In this document: piece by piece, positions 25,885 through 34,476 of the stretch | How positions within the stretch are numbered: the first letter of the stretch is position 1 | How the letters are laid out: every line of letters begins with the position of its first letter | Assembly: GCA_963754125.1 (NCBI GenBank) | Contig: CAVWEX010000002.1 | Location: 186,001-250,000, forward strand | Origin: RPQJ01 sp963754125 | GTDB lineage: Bacteria > Pseudomonadota > Gammaproteobacteria > Steroidobacterales > Steroidobacteraceae | Reading direction: 5' to 3' | DNA: 64,000 nt | Notes under the pieces: model-generated | Told to the model about the DNA's origin: nothing | Database searches by the model: none | What the model saw: only the letters and a program-made list of their open reading frames with translations | Made by a program: the position numbers and the translations under genes

Positions 25885-28311
25885 ATGAAATTTGCAGGCG
25901 CCCGAGGCAGCACGCGAACGCGTGTGCCATTGATTGCGATGCTGGCGCTCGCTGCCACGATCGGCTTGGCCGGTTGCGAAGGCGACGATGGCAAGAATGG
26001 AGCAGCCGGCGCACCCGGCACACCCGGCACGCCCGGCGCTCCTGGCCCCGCCGGCCCCGCCGGTCCCGCGGGTCCTGCCGGTCCGGGTGCCACGATCGAG
26101 CCGCGCGAGAGCTGTGGCGTCTGCCATGGCGACGGCTCGGCCTATGGCGTCGCAGAAATGCATCTCGTGGCGGGGGACGTCGCCGTAAGCAACGTCATCA
26201 TCGCGCAGAGCGCCACCGATCCGACTGACCTGGTCGTGACCTTCAACGTGAAGGTCAACGGCGCGAATTTCACCGGTCTGGTTCCCGCAACGCCAACGCC
26301 CGTCAACGGGCTCAGTACTGCGTACCAGTTCAACGGCACCCTCCGCAATCAGCTGGATAGGATCGAGGCTACCGTCCCCGGCGACGTGATTACGCCCGCC
26401 GTGCTCTCTGGCGGTACCGGCGGCAATTACACCATCACGGTCGACGGTGGTTTCACGGCCTATGGCGCAGTCCCATCGCGCTATCTTTTCCGGCCGGAGA
26501 CGGCCACGGGGGTCCTTCCGAGGATACGCGCCATCGTGACGGGTGACTTCCCGAGTTCGCCCGACCAGAAACTGGTCAGCTCGGCAGGCTGCTCCGGTTG
26601 CCATGGCAACAACGGCGGCGGTGGCTTCCATTACAGCTACCCGGCGAACGGCGCGGCCTGCACGGTGTGCCATGACGCGACCAACACGAATTATCCGCGC
26701 CTGCTCGACATCGGCCACGGCATCCACAACTCGCACGGCATGCCGAGCGGCGAGTTCGTACTTGAGACGGTCGACGGTGCCGACTCATGGACCTACTCCG
26801 CCACGTACCCGACCTACATGACCAACTGCAGCGTCTGCCACACTGAAAGCAGTGGAGCGCTGACCGAGGTCAACGAGATGCCGGTCACGGCGGCGGGCTG
26901 CTTCAGCTGCCACGAGTCCATGGCGAGCTGGGATTTCACGGCGACCGGAACGACTTTCCACAACGATTTCGACGAAACCACCAACTGCCAGACCTGCCAT
27001 GAGGCCAACGGCAGCGGTCTTGCGCCGGGAGTCGTCACGGCGTTCCACAACGGTCTCGAGACCGAGCGCGTCGGCATCATCTACGGCGGCAAGGATCTGT
27101 CCGTCTCGGAGGGCGACAAGTTCAACTGGACGATCACCCAGGTCGTCGACAACCCGACGACGGGCAATCTGGCGATCACCTGGACGGCCGAGTTCCCGAA
27201 GGGTACGCCGATCAACCCGTGCAACACGACGGCGACCACGACCGCGCCGGTGTTCTTCCCGTTTGGGCCGAATACCGCGGGCGAGGGCACGTTGAGCATG
27301 CTGCGCAGCTACGCGCAGGGCGATGACTACGTTCTGGGCCGGGCCAACGCGCCGGGTCAGGCCGCCGCGGTAAACCTGAGCACGACGAATACGACCTGCG
27401 CAGGCAACGTCGCGACGACGATCATCGCCCGCGACGACGTTCCGGCTGGAACGCGGGGCATCGTGGCCCTGCAGGGCAAGCCGCAGCTGCCGGTGCCGGC
27501 TGGCATGACGACCGAGCATTGGGCAGAACCGTTGATGTTCGTCCGCGTCCCGACCCCGACCTACGAGTTCGTCGTGGGCACCGGTGCGCCGGCGACTCCG
27601 CGCCGTGTCGTCGCAGACACCAAGGAGTGCCTCGGCTGCCACGTCGGCTCGCTGTATCAGCACGGCAATACGCGCGTTGATAACGTGACGATGTGCATCA
27701 TCTGCCACAACTCGGCCTCTTCGGACCAGAACAACCGCGTCCTGATGGGCGTGACCGCGTCCGAAGCGTACGACGGCAAGGTGGGCCAGACGTACGAGTT
27801 CAAGACCATGCTGCACGCCATCCACTCGGCGGGCTCGGGCCTGGCCCCGTACGTGGTCTATCGGACCCGCGGCATCTATGCCTGGACGGCCGAGGGGACG
27901 ACGCTTCCGAACTGGGCGACTGGTGAGGCGTGCCTCAACGGCACCACCCCTGGAATCCGGGTCTTCGGTGGCGATCCTGCCGTGCCGCAGTCGTGCCAGC
28001 CGCACACCCTGTACCACCCGACCTATCCGCGGGATACGAGGCAGTGCTCGGGCTGCCATGTCGCGGGCTTCGGTACGATCCCCGATCAGGCGCAGGCCGT
28101 GGCCACCACGATCGACGCCGGCATGATCGACTCTGGCACGGGCACGGGCGCAGTCTGGAAGAACCAGCTCGACGATTCGCTGCAGGGCGCATCGGCGGCC
28201 GCATGCACGAGCTGCCACAACACGACCGATGCGAGGGGTCATGCGTACCAGAATGGCTGGACGCCGCAGACCTTCCAGAACGGGCGTCAGACCATTCTCG
28301 ACACGAAGTGA
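25885..28311 (+). CDS. OmcA/MtrC-family-like decaheme surface lipoprotein, 1+5+4 layout
   Basis: An 808-residue exported lipoprotein with lipobox LAGC (Cys31). Residues 39-68 form a collagen-like Gly-X-Y run (GAPGTPGTPGAPGPAGPAG...). It has exactly ten CXXCH sites: CGVCH at residue 77, five between 236 and 372 (CSGCH, CTVCH, CSVCH, CFSCH, CQTCH) and four between 582 and 778 (CLGCH, CIICH, CSGCH, CTSCH). The long heme-free stretches fit the beta-domains of outer-membrane decaheme cytochromes. The 1+5+4 distribution differs from the 5+5 of MtrC/OmcA and of the next gene. GGGAG precedes the ATG. Likely role: cell-surface terminal reductase of an Mtr conduit. Only remotely like MtrC beyond architecture. 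Confidence 0.85.
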   Translation: MKFAGARGSTRTRVPLIAMLALAATIGLAGCEGDDGKNGAAGAPGTPGTPGAPGPAGPAGPAGPAGPGATIEPRESCGVCHGDGSAYGVAEMHLVAGDVAVSNVIIAQSATDPTDLVVTFNVKVNGANFTGLVPATPTPVNGLSTAYQFNGTLRNQLDRIEATVPGDVITPAVLSGGTGGNYTITVDGGFTAYGAVPSRYLFRPETATGVLPRIRAIVTGDFPSSPDQKLVSSAGCSGCHGNNGGGGFHYSYPANGAACTVCHDATNTNYPRLLDIGHGIHNSHGMPSGEFVLETVDGADSWTYSATYPTYMTNCSVCHTESSGALTEVNEMPVTAAGCFSCHESMASWDFTATGTTFHNDFDETTNCQTCHEANGSGLAPGVVTAFHNGLETERVGIIYGGKDLSVSEGDKFNWTITQVVDNPTTGNLAITWTAEFPKGTPINPCNTTATTTAPVFFPFGPNTAGEGTLSMLRSYAQGDDYVLGRANAPGQAAAVNLSTTNTTCAGNVATTIIARDDVPAGTRGIVALQGKPQLPVPAGMTTEHWAEPLMFVRVPTPTYEFVVGTGAPATPRRVVADTKECLGCHVGSLYQHGNTRVDNVTMCIICHNSASSDQNNRVLMGVTASEAYDGKVGQTYEFKTMLHAIHSAGSGLAPYVVYRTRGIYAWTAEGTTLPNWATGEACLNGTTPGIRVFGGDPAVPQSCQPHTLYHPTYPRDTRQCSGCHVAGFGTIPDQAQAVATTIDAGMIDSGTGTGAVWKNQLDDSLQGASAAACTSCHNTTDARGHAYQNGWTPQTFQNGRQTILDTK

Positions 28312-28340
28312 TCTGATGTTCGACTGACCTCCGGGTGCGT

Positions 28341-28364
28341 GGGGTGGGCCTTCGGGCCCACCCC
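28341..28364 (+). terminator. UUCG-capped hairpin after the first decaheme gene
   Basis: GGGGTGGGCC, a TTCG loop and GGCCCACCCC form a perfect 10-bp stem 29 bp past the stop. No T run follows, so mRNA 3'-end protection is more likely than termination by itself. Confidence 0.6.
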
Positions 28365-28399
28365 GCTCCAACCTGAAACCCGGAGAATAATGACGAAGG

Positions 28400-28429
28400 T
28401 GCCCGCAACGCGAGTTGCGGGCATTTTTT
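28400..28429 (+). terminator. Intrinsic terminator between decaheme genes 1 and 2
   Basis: TGCCCGCAAC (28400-28409), a GCGA loop and GTTGCGGGCA (28414-28423) are followed by six T. It separates the first decaheme gene from the rest of the cluster. Confidence 0.93.
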
Positions 28430-28760
28430 ATGCGGACCCATTGCGCGTGTGGGATAGCGCCCGTGCCACGAGTCCGAAAGATGGGGGCTTCCCATGCGTG
28501 CCGTACCCGGTTCGTGTACGACGGCCCGTGTCGAGCTTGCGAACAGTCATCGCCACAACTGATCCTGTTCAGATCGCATCATGGGAGGGTGGGCGATTTG
28601 CTCCTCCATGTGCCTGACTCTAACGGTTTCGGTTAATCGCTATACGAGGCGGTATGATCGAAACCTACTATGCCGCCGACCCACCGGTTTGTGCCGGTGC
28701 GTCAGCAGGATTTTGGGCCGCTCGCAGCGGTGCGTTGTCGAACGAGTCTGGGAGTCATCC
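28430..28760 (+). promoter_or_regulatory. Long leader/promoter region of the second decaheme gene
   Basis: This is 331 bp without a convincing gene. GGTTTCG (28625-28631) and CGAAACC (28659-28665) form an inverted repeat spanning a TATGAT box (28653-28658), a possible operator over a -10 element; the -35 is poor. A second hairpin, CACCGG/CCGGTG, lies at 28682-28699. GGGAG precedes the ATG at 28761. The region probably holds an independent regulated promoter. Confidence 0.4.
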
Positions 28761-31025
28761 ATGAAAATTGCAGGCGCCCGAGGCCTAACGCGATCGCGAT
28801 TGCCACTGGTTGCCGTGCTGGCGCTCGCTGCCACGATCGGCCTCGCTGGTTGCAGCGGCGATAGTGTGGACGACGCCACCGGACCCACCGGTCCGACGGG
28901 CCCGGTCGGTCCGACAGGACCCACCGGTCCCACCGTGCCACCGACCGTGCCGATCGAAAGCGGCGGTCCGGTCACCATCGGCGACGGCACGATACTCACG
29001 GCGGAGCAGATCGAGCAGATCGGTGGCCTCGTTGCGACCATCGACAGCGTGAGCCTCAGCGCTGCGCCGTCGCCGGTTGTCGAGTTCACCGTGGAGACGG
29101 CCCACGGCGGCCCGGTGCTGGGCCTCGCGCCCACCGTTACGCGCTTCATGGTCTCGAAGCTTGTGAACGATCCGGCCGGGCGGGTGCCGTCCCAATGGCA
29201 GAGCTACGTGAACCGTTCCGTCACGCCCTCGACGGGCAGTCCGGCCGTACTCGCGAATGCCATCCAGGCCAACACCGAAACCGCGGCGGCCGCCCGCTGG
29301 GTGGAACTCGGCGACGGCAAGTACCGATATACGTATGCCGTGGACCTCGACAACGTCGCCGCGCCGATCGCAGTGACTTACGAACCAGCCCTGACCCACC
29401 GTGTCGGCCTCGAGATCCGCATGTCGGGCGCGGCGGAGGAGCTCGCGCCCGACAACCCGGTGCAGGACTTCGTGCCGGACGGTGGTGCCGGCTCGGGCAG
29501 CAAGCTGGTGGCGGCGACCGAGAACTGCGCGGATTGCCACGCGCGCTTCGACCTGCACGGCGGCCCGCGGCGCACCAACGAATACTGCGTGACCTGCCAC
29601 AACCCGGGCACCGTCGATCCGGAGACCGGCGAGGATCTCGGGATGGCCTACATGACCCACTCGATCCACCTCGGTGAAGGTCGGGCCGAGCCGTTCAAGG
29701 TGTGGGGCTTCGGCGGGGAGTTCGATTTCAGCGAAGTCACCTATCCGCAGTCGGTGCTGTTCTGCGAGACCTGCCACACGCAATCGGACGCCGCGCCGGA
29801 TGGCGACGACTGGAAATTGCAGCCATCGACTGCGGCCTGCGGTGGCTGCCACATCGAAGGCGTCGAGAAGACGGGCCCGGACGCGGCTACCGGCCGCTAC
29901 ACCTATCGCTTCCAGCACTCGACGTTCGACTTCGCGGCCACCGACGTCGACTGCGTCGGCTGCCACCGGGAGGGCGGCGCGGCCGGTGACATCCTCGACG
30001 TCCACAACCAGGGTCCGCGACTGCAGAAGCAGCTCGGCGAGCAATTCGTATTCGAGGTGGTCTCGGTCACGAATGTCGCCAAGGACCAGGTGCCCAGCAT
30101 CACGTTCAAGGTCGCAAAGCCCGACGGCACGCCGTACGACATCGCCACCGACCCGGCGTTCCAGAACGCGAGCTCCAGCCTGAACCTGTATTTCGCGTGG
30201 GATGCGGCGGACGTGTCGAACGCGGATGTCGCGACGGGCACGACGCCGGCCGGCGAGCGCGGCGCCGCCTATCGCATGCGCCTCGCCGACATCAAGGCCT
30301 TCGCGGTGAAGAACGCCGACGGCAGCTACACGACGGATCTCAAGACGGCGGCCGTGCCGGCCGGGATCACGCTGACCGTGGACACCGCGAGCGCCATGGT
30401 GGTCATGGACGGTCACCCGATGGTCACGGTCGACGGCGTCGCAGTCCAGGCTCGCGCCCGCAATGCCGTGGGCTACTTCGGCGCCGAGCGCGCGCAGCTC
30501 GTGTCGGAGGCGAAGTGCAACGACTGCCACGAGCAGCTGCAGCTGCACGGCGGCAATCGCAACGGCGACCCGCAGGGCTGCCTCGTCTGCCACAACGCCA
30601 GCAGTGGCTGGAGCGACGACGCCAACATCGCCGGCCCGATCGCGATGGCCGCGATGATCCACAACATCCACGCCGGCAAGATGCCGCTGTTCTTCGGCAT
30701 CACCTACCCGCAGAGCCTCGCCAACTGCGAGGCCTGCCACCTGCCGGGCACCTACAACGCGGCCCGGACGGAAGCGCTGGCGATCAGCACAGGTCCTGGC
30801 GCGGACGTCACGCTCTACACGGACGACACGTGGAATTCGGCGACGGCCGGCACCTGCGGCACCTGCCACGATTCCGGTCCGGCCAAGGCCCACATGGAGC
30901 AGAACGGTGGTGCGTTCGACGTCGCTGGCGGCAAGTCGCTGACGCCGTCGTCGGCAACGGAAGCCTGCGCCGTCTGCCATGGCCCGGGCCGGGCGGAAGA
31001 CACGGCCGCGGCACACGCCAGGTGA
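28761..31025 (+). CDS. OmcA/MtrC-family decaheme surface lipoprotein, 5+5 layout
   Basis: A 754-residue lipoprotein with lipobox LAGC (Cys31) and a Gly-Pro-Thr repeat neck at residues 41-58. The first 31 residues nearly match those of the preceding gene, at DNA level too. There are ten CXXCH sites: CADCH (256), CVTCH, CETCH, CGGCH, CVGCH, then about 160 heme-free residues, then CNDCH, CLVCH, CEACH, CGTCH and CAVCH (736). This beta-pentaheme-beta-pentaheme order is that of Shewanella MtrC/OmcA. Blocks such as DLHGG, YCVTCHNPG, MIHNIHAGK and ITYPQSLANCEACHLPG are typical of the family. Expected on the outer face of the outer membrane, passing electrons from MtrA to external acceptors. Confidence 0.92.
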   Translation: MKIAGARGLTRSRLPLVAVLALAATIGLAGCSGDSVDDATGPTGPTGPVGPTGPTGPTVPPTVPIESGGPVTIGDGTILTAEQIEQIGGLVATIDSVSLSAAPSPVVEFTVETAHGGPVLGLAPTVTRFMVSKLVNDPAGRVPSQWQSYVNRSVTPSTGSPAVLANAIQANTETAAAARWVELGDGKYRYTYAVDLDNVAAPIAVTYEPALTHRVGLEIRMSGAAEELAPDNPVQDFVPDGGAGSGSKLVAATENCADCHARFDLHGGPRRTNEYCVTCHNPGTVDPETGEDLGMAYMTHSIHLGEGRAEPFKVWGFGGEFDFSEVTYPQSVLFCETCHTQSDAAPDGDDWKLQPSTAACGGCHIEGVEKTGPDAATGRYTYRFQHSTFDFAATDVDCVGCHREGGAAGDILDVHNQGPRLQKQLGEQFVFEVVSVTNVAKDQVPSITFKVAKPDGTPYDIATDPAFQNASSSLNLYFAWDAADVSNADVATGTTPAGERGAAYRMRLADIKAFAVKNADGSYTTDLKTAAVPAGITLTVDTASAMVVMDGHPMVTVDGVAVQARARNAVGYFGAERAQLVSEAKCNDCHEQLQLHGGNRNGDPQGCLVCHNASSGWSDDANIAGPIAMAAMIHNIHAGKMPLFFGITYPQSLANCEACHLPGTYNAARTEALAISTGPGADVTLYTDDTWNSATAGTCGTCHDSGPAKAHMEQNGGAFDVAGGKSLTPSSATEACAVCHGPGRAEDTAAAHAR

Positions 31026-31092
31026 TGACGATGGGCCCGGGTGCCTCGCTGGGGCACCCGGCCTCCGCCCGACGAGGATGGGAGTTCGAGTC

Positions 31093-33417
31093 ATGACATT
31101 GCTCAGTGACCGGGAGCTGGCACGGCCCAGCCGGCGATGGGTTGCGTTGCTCGCCGGTGCCGCACTGGCACTGGCGGCCTGCTCCGGCGATGACGCCCGG
31201 ACGGGCTCGGGCGGTTCGCCGGGACCGGTGGGTCCTCCCGGACAGCCGCCCGCAGGCGGCGGGGTGCCGATCAGTTCGGCGAGTTCGATCAAGGCGTCGA
31301 TCGTCAGCGCCAGCGTGCCCGACGACGGCAAGCCCGTCATCGAGGTGCGTCTCGAGAATGAAGCCGGGCAGCCCCTCAACGGGCTGTGCTGCCGCCAACA
31401 TCAGCTTCGTGCTGGCACGGCTCGAGCCCGGCGTCAACGGCAAGTCGAGCACCTGGCGCGCGATCACGCGCCGCACCGAGGCCTTCCCGGGACGCCGGCG
31501 CCGGTGCCGGCGAGCGCCGTGACGGGCACGGGCCCGACGAACCAGGCCACGACCGAGCCGGCGACCCGCGGGCCAGTGGGTCGAGGGCAACCAGGCAACG
31601 GCATCTACACCTACACCTTCGCGCAGAGCCTGCAAGGGCATCAGCGACATTCCCTACGACGCGTCGCTCGTCGCACCGCGTCGGCCTCGAGATCCGCCTC
31701 GGCCGCGGCGCGCGACGGAGTTCATCCCGGCCAACAACGCCGTCTTCACCTGGACGCCCGCGACGGGCGGCGCGGTCGAATCCGGCCGCGAGATCGTCGA
31801 CAACGACACCTGCAACGCCTGCCACGACCAGCTCGTGTTCCACGGCGGCGCGCGCTTCGACCTGCAGTACTGCGCGATGTGCCACGAGTCGTACTCGTTC
31901 GACGCGCAGACCGGCAACACGATCGATCTCAAGGTGATGATCCACAAGATCCACCGCGACAAGCTGCCGACCGGCCCGTACGGGATCTTCGGCTACAACA
32001 ACGTCTTCTACGACTACTCGCACATCCAGTTCACGCAGGACCAGCGCAACTGCCAGACCTGCCACGAGGAGAGCGACACCGACACGCCGCAGGCCAGCAA
32101 CTGGCGCCTCACGGTGAATCGCGAGGCCTGCGGCTCGTGCCACAACGAGGTGAACTTCGACACCGGCGTCGGCCACGGCGGCGTCGCGGCGACGGACGAC
32201 CAGTGCGGGACGCTGCCACGGCCCGACCTCGAACTTCGGCCTGCGGCCCGACCAGGTGCACTTCGACCCGCTGCTGCGCGCCGGCGAGAAGTTCAGGTAC
32301 GAGGTGCTCAAGGTCGTCGACAGCGGCCCGGGCCAGAAGCCCACCGTGACGATCCGCGTGACGGACCCGACCAACGACGACGCGCCGTACGACATCAAGG
32401 CGGCGGGCGGCCCGTTCCAGATCGGCAACGCCTCGCTGCGCGTCGACGTCGCGTTCTCCACGCGGCCCGACTTCACCAACACGGGCAGCGGCTCGGCGAC
32501 CGCGGACGACCGGCACGCCGGCGCAGCCGATCAGCATCGACGTCAAGGCGAACGGCGTGCCGGATCCGGCAGTTCCCGGGCGCGTTCAAGGCCACCGCGA
32601 CGGTCGCGATCCCGGCCGCCGCCACCGGCTCGGGCAGCGCGATCCTCGAAGGCCGCCCGAACGTGCGGCTCGACACCAACGGTGACGGCGTACTCGAGAC
32701 GGTGGCCGTGCCGGTGGTGGCGAGCGGCAAGACCTTCGCGATCACCGACGCGACGCCGGTGGCCTACCGCCAGGTCGTCGACATCGCCAAGTGCAACGAC
32801 TGCCACAAGCAGCTGTCGCTGCACGGCGAGAACCGCACCGGCAACGCCGAACTCTGCGCCACCTGCCACAACCCGAACGCGACCGACATCAACCGGCGCG
32901 TCGCCGGTTCGAACTGCGAGACCGTGACCGGCACGCTCGACGACCAGACCATCGACTTCAAGGTCATGGTGCACGCGATCCACGCGGGCGCGCTCGCCGG
33001 CTACAAGGTCTGCGGCTACGGCAACACGGGCTACGACTTCAGCCACGTGAGGTACCCCGGCAAGCTCAACAACTGCGAGGGCTGCCACCTGCCGGGCACC
33101 TACTACCCGCCCGACTCGACGATCGCGCTCGCGACGACGATCGACGCGGCGCCGCCTCGAGCCCGGATCGCTCGACGCCCGCTCGGCGACGTCGCGACGA
33201 CGCCGGCGACGGCGGTCTGCTCCACGTGCCACACGAGCGATGCGGCGCGCAACCACATGATTCGGCCGCAACGGGCGGTTCGGTCACCGCCGTGAAGGAC
33301 GGCGAACAGCCGGACGCCGAGCAGCACCGCTCGAGGGCTGCGCGCACCTGCCACGGCCCGGGCAGGGACGCCGACGTCAAGAAAGTGCACGGCGTCGCCG
33401 AGTTCAAGTACAACTGA
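31093..33417 (+). CDS. OmcA/MtrC-family decaheme surface lipoprotein, third copy (many frameshifts)
   Basis: Composite gene of about 770 codons. The N terminus is a lipoprotein signal ending LALAAC, with a short collagen-like GSPGPVGPPGQPP neck. Conserved protein then hops between frames. Heme sites in order: CNACH, CAMCH, CQTCH, CGSCH, a CGTCH broken by one extra C near 32216, then CNDCH, CATCH, CEGCH, CSTCH and a CATCH broken near 33343; correcting single bases gives exactly ten in a 5+5 layout. VMIHKIHRDKLP, FVMHAIHAG-like and CEGCHLPGTYYPPD blocks match the previous gene. At least seven indels are needed, so either the sequence is poor here or the gene is decaying; intact heme spacing favours sequence error. 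It ends 7 bp before mtrA. Confidence 0.82.
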
Positions 33418-33424
33418 GGCGGAC

Positions 33425-34424
33425 ATGAAGCATTCAACTCCCGCTCGTTTGCCGCCTGCTCGCGCTCGTCGCGCTCTGGCCGGCGCTCGCGCTCGCCCAG
33501 GAGGCCGCGCCGGCGCAGCCGAGGCCGAGGCCGAACCGGCCGCCGCGCCGCCGGCGGCCACGGCCCCGGCCGCCGAGTACAGCAAGAAGGGCGCGGACAC
33601 CTGCCTCGGCTGCCACGACGACGAGGTGACGCTCGCGGTCTTCCACGGCAAGCACGGCCAGCCGGCCGACGCGCGCAGCCCGTTCGGCAAGGGACAGCTG
33701 CAGTGCGAGGCCTGCCACGGCCCGCCGGGGACCACGCCAAGCGCGTCAAGAAGGGCGAGACCCGCGCCGCCGGTGATCCGCTTCTCGCGCGACTCCGCGG
33801 CGCCTGTCGCCGTGCAGAACGGCATGTGCCTCGGCTGCCACGAGAAGTCGATGGCCAGCAGCTGGCACGTCGGGGCCGCACGACGCGACGAACGTCTCCT
33901 GCGCGTCCTGCCACGACAGCCACGCGCGCAAGGACGCCGTGCTCTCGACGCGCACGCAGGCCGACGTCTGCTACACCTGCCACGTCGCCGAGCGCGGCCA
34001 GTTCCTCAAGCCCTACGCGCACCCGGTGCGCCAGGGCCAGCTCGCCTGCAGCGACTGCCATGCCCCGCACGGCTCGACGGCCGACAAGCAGCTCGTCAAG
34101 GCCACGCTCAACCAGACCTGCTACGAGTGCCACGCCGACAAGCGCGGCCCGTTCCTCTGGGAGCACGCGCCGGTCGCCGAGGACTGCTCGAGCTGCCACT
34201 CGCCGCACGGCGCGTCGAACCCCGGCATGCTCAAGGCGCGCGGTCCGGTGCTGTGCCAGTCCTGCCATTCGCAGCAGGGCCACCCGAGCATCGCCTACGG
34301 ACCGTCCGGCCTGCCGGGCGGCGGCGGATCGCCGGTGTCGTCGCTGGCGCTCGGCAACTGCATGAACTGCCACTCGCAGGTGCACGGATCCAACCATCCC
34401 TCGGGCGCGACGCTGACGCGATGA
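33425..34424 (+). CDS. mtrA: MtrA/DmsE-family decaheme periplasmic cytochrome c (frameshifted)
   Basis: Composite of about 330 codons, the usual MtrA/DmsE size. A signal peptide (LLALVALWPALALAQ) is visible in the +1 frame just after the ATG. Ten heme sites follow: CLGCH, CEACH, CLGCH, CASCH, CYTCH, CSDCH, CYECH, CSSCH, CQSCH, CMNCH. The repeats SCASCHDSHARKDA, CSDCHAPHGS and CSSCHSPHGASNPG are typical of the family. Single-base shifts occur near 33450, 33525, 33730 and 33870. MtrA inserts into the MtrB barrel and conducts electrons across the outer membrane. Position between the surface cytochromes and mtrB matches the Shewanella mtrCAB order. Confidence 0.88.
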
Positions 34425-34476
34425 GCACCGCGCCCTCGCCCAGTCGCACGAACGCCGCAAGAACCTGGTGAAGCCC

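Noticed and set aside
25990..26090. The Gly-Pro triplet DNA as a tandem-repeat or CRISPR-like element
   Set aside because: The repeat is 9 bp or less, lies in frame within a lipoprotein and encodes Gly-X-Y; there are no spacers or cas genes.
28581..28760. An N-terminal extension of the second decaheme gene back to 28581
   Set aside because: The extension lacks a signal peptide at its start, while ATG 28761 has GGGAG and begins a signal peptide with lipobox nearly identical to the first decaheme gene.
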